In this document: positions 46,668 through 53,489 of the stretch, one piece after another
How the letters are laid out: the number at the start of each line of letters is the position of its first letter
Numbering within the stretch: the stretch's first letter is position 1
DNA from: Oscillospiraceae bacterium
GTDB taxonomy: Bacteria > Bacillota > Clostridia > Oscillospirales > Oscillospiraceae
NCBI GenBank assembly: GCA_017429325.1
Contig: JAFRPC010000003.1
Coordinates: forward strand, 1-64,000
DNA: 64,000 nucleotides
Direction: 5' to 3'
Translations under genes and position numbers: made by a program
Notes under the pieces: model-generated
Told to the model about the DNA's origin: nothing
The model's database searches: none
Seen by the model: the letters and a program-made list of their open reading frames with translations, nothing else

Positions 46668-47314
46668 GCCTTCAGCTTTTTGCAGAATTCCGCCGGGTCC
46701 GGGCTCTTGAACCAGGCGCTGCCCGCCACTAAGACGTTGGCGCCGTTTTCGGCGCAGAGCTTTCCGGTGCGCTCGTTGACGCCGCCATCCACCTCTAACT
46801 CGCAGCCGGGGTTCCGTGCGTCGATCCATTCCCGGAGGGTCCGCAGCTTCGGCATCATGTCCTCCATGAAGCTCTGGCCGCCGAAGCCGGGCTCCACGGT
46901 CATCACTAAGATCAGGCCGCAGAGCTCCAGGAAGGGCAGCACGGCCTCGGCCCGGGTGTTGGGCTTGACGGAGACGGCGGGGACGACGCCCAGGGCCCGG
47001 ATCTTCTCCAGAGCTGCCCGGGTGTTGGCGGGGAAGTCGGACTCTACGTGGAGGGTCAGGATGTCGGCTCCGGCCTTGCAGAAGTCCTCCACATAGCGAA
47101 TGGGCCGGTCTATCATCAGATGCACGTCCAGGGGCAGAGGGGAGATCTTTTTCAGGGCGGCCACCACGGGGATGCCGATGGTGATGTTGGGGACAAAAAC
47201 GCCGTCCATGACGTCTACATGGACGTAATCGGCCCCGGCAGGGCCTAAGGCGCGGACGTCGCGCTCCAGATTGACAAAGTCCGCCGAGAGAATCGACGGA
47301 GCCAGCTTCAGCAT
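46664..47314 (-). CDS. rpe: Ribulose-phosphate 3-epimerase
   Basis: The 216-residue TIM barrel has LAPSILSADF, VHVDVMDGVFVPNITIG with metal histidine/aspartate, VHLMID, VEPGFGGQSF and EVDGGV. It interconverts ribulose- and xylulose-5-phosphate. GGGAGGG precedes the ATG. Confidence 0.97.
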   Translation of the reverse strand: MLKLAPSILSADFVNLERDVRALGPAGADYVHVDVMDGVFVPNITIGIPVVAALKKISPLPLDVHLMIDRPIRYVEDFCKAGADILTLHVESDFPANTRAALEKIRALGVVPAVSVKPNTRAEAVLPFLELCGLILVMTVEPGFGGQSFMEDMMPKLRTLREWIDARNPGCELEVDGGVNERTGKLCAENGANVLVAGSAWFKSPDPAEFCKKLKA

Positions 47315-47346
47315 GGAAAATCCCTCCCAGTTTGATTCTAACCTAC

Positions 47347-47415
47347 ATTATATCGAATAAATCTCATGAAGTCAACTTTACAATTCTTGACTTATGGAAG
47401 GTTTTGCGATAAAAT
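47347..47415. promoter_or_regulatory. Back-to-back promoters of rpe and telA
   Basis: Leftward: TTGACT (47375-47370), 17 bases, TATAAT (47352-47347). Rightward: TTGACT (47387-47392), 17 bases, TAAAAT (47410-47415). Confidence 0.85.
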
Positions 47416-47460
47416 ACAGGCGTAGGATTCTGCAACAAGCTGAATAAGGAGGATTCTGAT

Positions 47461-48660
47461 ATGGATTACGTTCCCGAACTGAAGATGGAAGAAGCCGCCG
47501 AGACGGCCCAGACCCTGGTCCAGGAGGCCGAACAGACCATGGAGGTCCCGTCCCTGGAGCCGGTCCCCACGCTGGAGCTGACCCCCGCCGAGCCGGAGCC
47601 CGCCGTGCCCGAGGCCGGTCCCGACTACTCCATGCTCACCGAGGCGGAGCAGAAGGTGGTCCACGACTTCGCCCAGAAGATCGACATCCGCAACCCCAAC
47701 CTCTCCCTGGAGTACGGCGCGGGCGCCCAGAAGAACGTGGCGGACTTCTCCGACGCCGCTCTGGCTGCCGTCCGGACCAAGGACCTGGGCGAGGTGGGCG
47801 ACATGATCAGCTCTCTGGTGGTGGAGCTTAAGGGCTTCAACGCCGACGAGGAGCGCAAGGGCTTCCTGGGCCTGTTCAAAAAGGCGGGCTCCGGCATTGA
47901 GACCCTCAAGGCCAAGTACAGCAAGGCCGAGGTCAACGTCAACAAGATCTCCCACGAGCTGGAGGGACACCAGCGCACCCTGATGAAGGATGTGGTGATC
48001 CTCGACCAGATGTACGACAAGAACCTGGACTACTACAAGCAGCTCACCATGTATATCCTGGCGGGCAAGGAAAAGCTGGCCCAGGAGCGGAACACCACCC
48101 TGGTGGAGCTGCGCCGCAAGGCCGAGAAGACCGGCCTGGCCGAGGACGCCCAGGCGGCCAACGACTATGACGCCCTCTGCCTGCGCTTCGAGAAGAAGCT
48201 GCACGACTTAGAGCTGACCCGGATGGTCTCCATCCAGATGGGCCCCCAGATCCGGCTGCTCCAGAACAACGACACCCTGATGTCCGAAAAAATCCAGACC
48301 TCCCTGGTCAACACCATCCCCCTCTGGAAGAGCCAGATGGTGCTGGCCCTGGGCCTGACCCACAGTCAGCAGGCTTTAGAGGCACAACAGGCGGTGACAG
48401 ATATGACAAATGAATTGCTCCGGAAGAACGCAGACAAGCTGAAGACGGCCACCATCGAGACCGCCAAGGAGTCCGAGCGGGCCATCGTGGACATTGAGAC
48501 CCTTCAGCACACCAACCAGCAGCTCATTACCACCCTGGACGAGGTGCTCCAGATCCAGACCGAGGGCCGCCAGAAGCGGGCCGCCGCCGAGCAGGAGCTC
48601 CGCAAGATCGAGGGCCAGCTGAAACAAAAGCTGCTGGAGACCCGCAACCTGTCCAACTGA
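47461..48660 (+). CDS. TelA/KlaA-family toxic anion resistance protein
   Basis: The 399-residue soluble, mainly helical protein has an acidic low-complexity N-terminus (about 1-60), then the TelA core. It includes VHDFAQKIDI, GLFKKAG, MLKDVVILDQMYDKN-like text and IPLWKSQMVLALGLTHSQQAL, a family hallmark. Originally tied to tellurite resistance, family members in Firmicutes contribute to envelope stress responses. AAGGAGG precedes the ATG and a strong promoter is present. Confidence 0.92.
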   Translation: MDYVPELKMEEAAETAQTLVQEAEQTMEVPSLEPVPTLELTPAEPEPAVPEAGPDYSMLTEAEQKVVHDFAQKIDIRNPNLSLEYGAGAQKNVADFSDAALAAVRTKDLGEVGDMISSLVVELKGFNADEERKGFLGLFKKAGSGIETLKAKYSKAEVNVNKISHELEGHQRTLMKDVVILDQMYDKNLDYYKQLTMYILAGKEKLAQERNTTLVELRRKAEKTGLAEDAQAANDYDALCLRFEKKLHDLELTRMVSIQMGPQIRLLQNNDTLMSEKIQTSLVNTIPLWKSQMVLALGLTHSQQALEAQQAVTDMTNELLRKNADKLKTATIETAKESERAIVDIETLQHTNQQLITTLDEVLQIQTEGRQKRAAAEQELRKIEGQLKQKLLETRNLSN

Positions 48661-48683
48661 CAGACCATCCTTCGTTCTCCGCC

Positions 48684-48765
48684 GTAGGGGCGGTCATTGA
48701 CCGCCCGCCGTCCTCCCCGCTGTGTGTAAATCGGCAGCGCGGGCAATCTGCCCGCTGTCCCTCAC
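48684..48765. repeat. Two palindromes upstream of a membrane protein gene
   Basis: GTAGGGGCGGTCATTGACCGCC from 48684 and GCGCGGGCAATCTGCCCGC near 48737. Confidence 0.8.
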
Positions 48766-48797
48766 CCCGGGAATGTATTTGCAAAGGAGGCCGTTCC

Positions 48798-49517
48798 ATG
48801 AAGCTCTGGCTCAAGCGCATCGCCGCGGCGGCGCTCATCATCGCCGGGATCGTCCTGTTCTGGAAGCACACTGCAAAGCTTCTGGACTGGCCCCACCTCT
48901 ATCCGGATTACACCCAGATCCACCTGGAGAATCTGCTCTTCCTGGGTCTGACCCTGCTGGCCGCAGCCCTGGCCTGGATCAGCGCCGCCTATCTGCTGCT
49001 CAACGCGGACCAGAAGCTTCTGCGTCTGCTGCTGCCTGCGGCGGCCTTCGTCCTCTTCCTGACCGCCGGCGGCTTTTGCCTGACCCGGACGGTGGGGGAG
49101 ATCCCCTGCACCTACACCACCTCCTTGGAGGTCTGCAAGCAGGAGTTCCGCTCTAACGCCTTCCAGGTCCAGGGCCAATCCCTCTATCCGCCCTTCGCCT
49201 CCGGGGAGATCACCTCCTACGCCCGCTATCAAAAGGGCGAGGTCCTGGCGGAGTCCCTGACCCGGACCTTTGACCGGGACGGCTTTTACGTGGAGCAGCG
49301 GCGGCTGGAGCAGCTTTGTTTAGAGGGCTTCCACCCGGAGGAGAAGCCCACCGCCCGGGAGACCGTCTGCTATGAGCTCTCCGTCGGCGAAACCCTCTGG
49401 CAGGTGCTGGTGGACCCGTGGAACAAAACCGTGGTCTACTCCCGCTTCTACGCCGCCGACCAGCTCCCCTCCTTCGCCCCCCACCCCACCGAACCGCCCG
49501 CCGCACCTACCGCGTAG
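48798..49517 (+). CDS. Hypothetical membrane protein
   Basis: The 239-residue protein has three predicted membrane helices (about 8-24, 45-67, 75-95) followed by an extracytoplasmic domain of about 130 residues with CTYTTSLEVCKQEF (possible disulphide) and a proline-rich tail. I do not recognise the domain. AAAGGAGG at good spacing fixes the start. It is downstream of telA in the same direction but separated by palindromes. Confidence 0.7.
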   Translation: MKLWLKRIAAAALIIAGIVLFWKHTAKLLDWPHLYPDYTQIHLENLLFLGLTLLAAALAWISAAYLLLNADQKLLRLLLPAAAFVLFLTAGGFCLTRTVGEIPCTYTTSLEVCKQEFRSNAFQVQGQSLYPPFASGEITSYARYQKGEVLAESLTRTFDRDGFYVEQRRLEQLCLEGFHPEEKPTARETVCYELSVGETLWQVLVDPWNKTVVYSRFYAADQLPSFAPHPTEPPAAPTA

Positions 49518-49521
49518 TAAA

Positions 49522-49648
49522 ACCTCCCCTGCTTGCAGGGGCACAACAGTCCGTGGGACTGTTGTGAATTTCATTGCCGTTGCGGCGGCTGTGCTGACGC
49601 AACTGGCATCCTTTGGCAGGGGACCGGCCTCAAGGCCGGTGGAGGGGT
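49522..49648. repeat. ACCTCCCC-type repeat split by a nested insertion
   Basis: The left half (ACCTCCCCTGCTTGCAGGGG) and right half (ACCGGCCTCAAGGCCGGT...GGAGGGGT) are separated by about 75 bases that begin with the hairpin CACAACAGTCC/GGGACTGTTGTG. GCAGGGG occurs on both sides of the inserted segment, like a short target duplication. Confidence 0.8.
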
Positions 49649-49871
49649 TCGTCTCATTTTATTTGCAGGCGTCCCACATCGGCCTGTCCCCCGAAAGAAC
49701 CGAAAGCAAAGAAGCCGTAGGGGCGCTCATTGAGCGCCCGTCCTTCCCCAAAGAGAATAAAGACCGCAATGCGGTCGGCCATCAGATAGTGAATATTTGT
49801 ATTAAGTATTTCAGAAGTGATTTTCTTGTATGTGGAATCATTTATCTTGTAATCTTTTGGAGGTTGCTTAC
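49649..49871. other. Intergenic, shifting from GC-rich to AT-rich
   Basis: Contains GTAGGGGCGCTCATTGAGCGCCC (about 49718) and then AT-rich DNA leading to the peptidoglycan-binding gene. No other gene is seen. Confidence 0.6.
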
Positions 49872-50426
49872 ATGAAGAAAATGAAAAAAACCATTGCAAT
49901 TCTCTGCATGTTTCTGATTTGCATACAGCTTATTACAATAGTAGCCAGCGCAAAGATTACTGTGCCATCAAAGCTGCCTACACTTAGACGCGGAGAAAAA
50001 TCGAATTATTTTGTCAAAGTGATGCAGATGATGCTGGTCCACTCAAACGGCGCAGACCTTGATTGTACCGGAACCTTTGGAAGCAAAACGGAGAAAGAAG
50101 TGAAGAAATTCCAAAAAAAATATGATCTTGATGTCGATGGAATTGTTGGCCCAAAAACGTGGAGCAAGCTGCTCAGCAAATGCAAACTTAAGGAAAACGA
50201 CAAAAACGACTTGGTAAAACTGGTTCAGACGATCCTCAATGAATATCGCGATAAAAATGGAGTGAAAGTTTACTACTGCGGAAAAGCAAATGGCGTCTTC
50301 AATTCTAGTACGAAAAAAGCTGTGAAACTATTTCAGAAAGAAATAATTGGTGACGATGACCCAACCGGCATTGTAGACGCAAAAACCTGGAGATATTTAT
50401 TATATTTCGCCTGCGGGGCTTATTGA
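49872..50426 (+). CDS. Secreted peptidoglycan-binding-domain protein
   Basis: The 184-residue protein has a signal peptide (KKMKKTIAIL... to VASA) and two peptidoglycan-binding type 1 domains (about 35-100 and 110-184). Each shows the LxxGxxxxxVxxLQ-like start, GTFGSKTEKEVKKFQKKYDL and VDGIVGPKTW in the first, FNSSTKKAVKLFQ and TGIVDAKTW in the second. No catalytic domain is attached. GC content is well below that of neighbours, suggesting transfer. GGAGG precedes the ATG. Confidence 0.88.
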   Translation: MKKMKKTIAILCMFLICIQLITIVASAKITVPSKLPTLRRGEKSNYFVKVMQMMLVHSNGADLDCTGTFGSKTEKEVKKFQKKYDLDVDGIVGPKTWSKLLSKCKLKENDKNDLVKLVQTILNEYRDKNGVKVYYCGKANGVFNSSTKKAVKLFQKEIIGDDDPTGIVDAKTWRYLLYFACGAY

Positions 50427-50548
50427 TTTACAATTCATACCGCGCGGATAGAAGTAACATGGACAGCGATGGCGGCAATATCTCAATGCCCAGCCGTCAG
50501 CGCAAATGCCTTCAAACAAAGTATTAACCTTGTAAAAATGGCAATAAT

Positions 50549-50578
50549 ATGAGTGCGGCACAAGCCTGCCGCACTCAT
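50549..50578 (+). terminator. Hairpin before the DUF1540 gene
   Basis: ATGAGTGCGGC/GCCGCACTCAT with a seven-base loop ends 22 bases before the ATG. A weak T-tract makes it either a terminator of the previous gene or a regulatory hairpin. Confidence 0.5.
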
Positions 50579-50600
50579 ACTATTTACAGGAGGCATTCTC

Positions 50601-50786
50601 ATGTACACCAACGATTCCTGCCATTCCGGCTCTGCCAACCACTGCATTGCCTGCACCGTGCAGCAGTGCGCCAACCACTGCGGCAAGGAGGACTACTGCT
50701 CCCTGAACAAGATCCTGGTGGGCACCCACGAGTACAACCCCACCGAGGACCAGTGCACCGACTGCAAATCCTTCCGCAAGCGCTGA
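50601..50786 (+). CDS. DUF1540 small cysteine-rich protein
   Basis: The 61-residue protein has eight cysteines in the DUF1540 spacing (CIACTVQQCANHCGKEDYC ... CTDCKSF), suggesting metal binding. Family members are common in spore-forming Clostridia but have no proven function. AGGAGG lies at ideal distance from ATG 50601. Confidence 0.88.
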   Translation: MYTNDSCHSGSANHCIACTVQQCANHCGKEDYCSLNKILVGTHEYNPTEDQCTDCKSFRKR

Positions 50787-50943
50787 TACTGAACTCCCAT
50801 AGAAACCTTTAATCTGTTCCGGCAGGAATTGTGCCATACTTCGTTGTCGTCCTTGCCGGGCGTCAAGCCCGCCTGCGTCCTCCGCCTCGTCTGGCGCAAT
50901 TTCTGCTCGGAACATTTTTCAATCTTTCTATGGGAGTTCAGTA
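50787..50943. mobile_element. 157-bp element with perfect 19-bp terminal inverted repeats
   Basis: TACTGAACTCCCATAGAAA (50787-50805) is exactly inverted at 50925-50943. Just inside, GTTCCGGCAGGAATTGTGCCA is imperfectly complementary to the other flank (TGGCGCAATTT...CGGAAC), so the transcript would form a long hairpin. It starts at the DUF1540 stop codon. It carries no clear gene; it may be a MITE or a structured RNA. Confidence 0.7.
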
Positions 50944-50952
50944 TGAGGTCCA

Positions 50953-50997
50953 AGCGGTCCTGCGTCCGACAGCCGTCGGATGCAGGACCGCTCTTTG
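50953..50997 (+). terminator. Strong hairpin terminator
   Basis: AGCGGTCCTGCGTCCGAC/GTCGGATGCAGGACCGCT, one mismatch, then CTTTG. Confidence 0.75.
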
Positions 50998-51015
50998 CTC
51001 CGGACGGATTTTTTG

Positions 51016-51044
51016 TTGCAAACGCCGGAAGTCTGTGGTAAAAT
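51016..51044 (+). promoter_or_regulatory. Promoter of the AAA-CYTH gene
   Basis: TTGCAA (51016-51021), 17 bases, TAAAAT (51039-51044). Confidence 0.75.
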
Positions 51045-51078
51045 AGACAGAGAAAACCATAGAAAGGCAGGCGCTACC

Positions 51079-52188
51079 GTGGAAAAGAATATCGTTAAAA
51101 TCGTCCTCACCGGCGGACCGGCGGCGGGCAAGACGACCCTGATCTCCCGCATCCTGAAGGAATTCAAGCAGGACGAGGGCTGGCGCGTCATCACCATTCC
51201 CGAGACGGCCACCGACCTCATCAGCGGCTTCGGCATCAAGCCCTTCGGCAACTGCATGTCCATGCTGGAGTTCCAGGATTACGTGGTGGCCGACCAGCTC
51301 CACAAGGAGCGCCTGGCCCTCCAGGCGGCCCAGGTGGTGCCGGAGCCCAATGTCCTGATCGTCTATGACCGAGCCCTGCTGGACGACAAGGCCTACATCA
51401 CCGACGCCGAGTTTGAGCAGGTCATCGCCAAATTCGGCCTTACCACCGAGACGGCGATGGCGAAATACGACGCGGTCATCCATCTCGTCACCTGCGCCAA
51501 GGGCGCGGAGTTTGCCTACAACCTGGGCAACGCCGCCCGCACCGAGAGCCTGGACGCCGCTGTGGAGATGGACGACAAGACCCTCCGGGCCTGGAGCTCG
51601 CATCCCAACCTGAAAATCGTGGACAACGCCGTGGACTTCGAGAAGAAGATCCGCCGGGCTATGCGGGAGATCTTCCGGGTGGTGGGCCGTCCCGAGCCCA
51701 TGGACAAGAAGCACAAGTACCTCATTGCCATGCCGGATATGAACAAGCTGGTGGTGAACCGAGGCGCGGTGCCCTTCGAGATGACCCAGAATTATCTGGT
51801 CATCACGAATCCCCGCATCGAACGCCGCATCCGCAAGCAGAAGAACGGCTCCGAGTACCTCTACTTCTACACCGAAAAGCACCTCATGGAGGACGGGACC
51901 ATGTGGGATACCGAGCGCCCCATCTCCGCGAAGGCCTACGAGAGCTATCTGCTGGAGGCCGAACCGGAGCTCCAGCCCGTCCACAAGGTCAAGTACCGCT
52001 TCAACGACAAGCGCCAGCGCTTTGAGATCGACGTGTACCCGTTCTCCAGGGAGCGGGCCGTGATGTTTGCCTACGCCGGAGCGGACGAGGCGGAGGTGGT
52101 ACCGCCTCCCGAGATCGAGATCCTGCGGGAGGTCACGGGCGACCCCGAGTACAAGAATAAGACCCTGGCAAGGCTCCAGCGGCTGTGA
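51079..52188 (+). CDS. NadR/Ttd14-like AAA ATPase with C-terminal CYTH-type domain
   Basis: The 369-residue protein has a P-loop GGPAAGKTTLISRIL, ETATDLI and NVLIVYDRALLDDKAY in the kinase-like AAA_28 domain (about 1-190). A beta-rich CYTH-like domain follows (about 200-345) with ERRIRKQKNGSEYLYFYTEK, the basic/acidic strand pattern of triphosphate-tunnel enzymes. The fusion is known in bacteria and in Drosophila Ttd14; the substrate is unclear, probably a nucleotide or triphosphate. The start is GTG 51079 with AAAGG; ORF extension upstream overlaps the promoter. Confidence 0.85.
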   Translation: MEKNIVKIVLTGGPAAGKTTLISRILKEFKQDEGWRVITIPETATDLISGFGIKPFGNCMSMLEFQDYVVADQLHKERLALQAAQVVPEPNVLIVYDRALLDDKAYITDAEFEQVIAKFGLTTETAMAKYDAVIHLVTCAKGAEFAYNLGNAARTESLDAAVEMDDKTLRAWSSHPNLKIVDNAVDFEKKIRRAMREIFRVVGRPEPMDKKHKYLIAMPDMNKLVVNRGAVPFEMTQNYLVITNPRIERRIRKQKNGSEYLYFYTEKHLMEDGTMWDTERPISAKAYESYLLEAEPELQPVHKVKYRFNDKRQRFEIDVYPFSRERAVMFAYAGADEAEVVPPPEIEILREVTGDPEYKNKTLARLQRL

Positions 52189-52198
52189 CGGCGGACCC

Positions 52199-53167
52199 AT
52201 GAAAGAGCTCACCGTCAAAAAAAATGACGCCGGGCAGCGGCTGGACCGCTTCCTGGCAAAGAGCGTCCCCCTGCTGCCCGCCTCCCTGGCCCAGAAGTAC
52301 ATCCGGCTCAAGCGCATCAAAATCGACGGCAAACGGGCGGACCGGGACACGCGGCTGGCCGAGGGGAACCTGATCCAACTCTACATCAACGACGAATTCT
52401 TTGACACCCCGAAGCCGGAGAACGCATATCTCACCGTCACGGCGCCCAGACTGAACCTCGTCTACGAGGACGAGAATCTGCTCTTGGTGGACAAGAAGCC
52501 CGGCCAGGCCGTCCACCCCCACGACGGCTCCGAGTACGGCAGGACCCTGATCGACCACATCCAGGCCTATCTCTACGCCAAGGGAGAGTGGAAGCCCCGG
52601 GAGGAGAACGCCTTCGCCCCGGCCCTCTGCAACCGCATCGACCGCAACACCGGCGGCATCGTCATCGCCGCCAAGAACGCCGAGGCCCTGCGCATCCTCA
52701 ACCAGAAGATCAAGGACCGGGAGCTGGAAAAACGCTATCTCTGCGTGGTCCACGGGACGCCGAGGCCCCCGGAGGGCCGCCTGGAGGGCTACCTCTTCAA
52801 GGACGCCAAACAGAACCGGGTCTACGTGACCCAGAGGCCCCAGCCCGGCGCGAAGACCGCCGTCACCGCCTATCGGACCCTGGCGAGCCGGGCGGGCCTG
52901 TCCTTAGTCGAGTGCGAGCTGCTCACGGGCCGGACCCACCAGATCCGGGCCATGCTGGCCGCCGCCGGGACCCCCCTGCTGGGGGACGGGAAATACGGCA
53001 GGCTGGACAAGCGCTACGATAGGACTTACCAGGCCCTGTACTCCTACAAGCTGCGCTTCGCCTTCACCACCGACGCCGGCGCCTTGGCCTATCTGAACGG
53101 CCAGAGCTTCCAGGTCGAGCGCGTAGACTTCGTGGAGGAATACTTTCCAGAGCTTCTGTTGAGTTAA
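52199..53167 (+). CDS. RluA-family pseudouridine synthase with S4 domain
   Basis: The 322-residue enzyme has an S4 RNA-binding domain (RLDRFLAKSVPLLPASLAQK), then the catalytic domain with NRIDRNTGGIVIAAK, where the aspartate is nucleophile, KRYLCVVHG and GRTHQIRAML. Likely rRNA target of the RluC/D group. It follows the AAA-CYTH gene by ten bases, so it is co-transcribed. A terminator follows. Confidence 0.93.
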   Translation: MKELTVKKNDAGQRLDRFLAKSVPLLPASLAQKYIRLKRIKIDGKRADRDTRLAEGNLIQLYINDEFFDTPKPENAYLTVTAPRLNLVYEDENLLLVDKKPGQAVHPHDGSEYGRTLIDHIQAYLYAKGEWKPREENAFAPALCNRIDRNTGGIVIAAKNAEALRILNQKIKDRELEKRYLCVVHGTPRPPEGRLEGYLFKDAKQNRVYVTQRPQPGAKTAVTAYRTLASRAGLSLVECELLTGRTHQIRAMLAAAGTPLLGDGKYGRLDKRYDRTYQALYSYKLRFAFTTDAGALAYLNGQSFQVERVDFVEEYFPELLLS

Positions 53168-53231
53168 CAAAATATCTATGAATATTTCCGCCGCATAAAT
53201 AGTTTTTCACAGTTTCCACATAGTTTTCCAC

Positions 53232-53272
53232 AGCCCGCGAGGCCTGATGAATTCAGGCCTCGCGGGCTTTTT
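53232..53272 (+). terminator. Intrinsic terminator
   Basis: AGCCCGCGAGGCCTGA/TCAGGCCTCGCGGGCT, a perfect 16-bp stem, followed by TTTTT. Confidence 0.95.
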
Positions 53273-53366
53273 CCACCGCTATGGGGAAAACCCGCGAACG
53301 AAGGTCCCGTTTTGCGGAAAAACCGAAAACGATTGACATAATCTGTCCTGACTAACTTCCGTTTTT

Positions 53367-53489
53367 GTATCTATTCAGTAGCCCCCTTCGTCGTAGGGGC
53401 GGATGCCCACATCCGCCCTCGCTTGCAGGCAAAAATCGGTAGGTAGGGCCGATGTAGGCATCGGCCCCTACGGGCGACTGAACAATTAC
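53367..53489 (-). mobile_element. 123-bp MITE-like element, copy 2
   Basis: Exact reverse complement of 4942-5064 over all 123 bases. Its end (minus strand GGGTAATTG) overlaps the TAA stop of the TetM-like fusion gene, so insertion set the protein's C-terminus. Confidence 0.85.
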
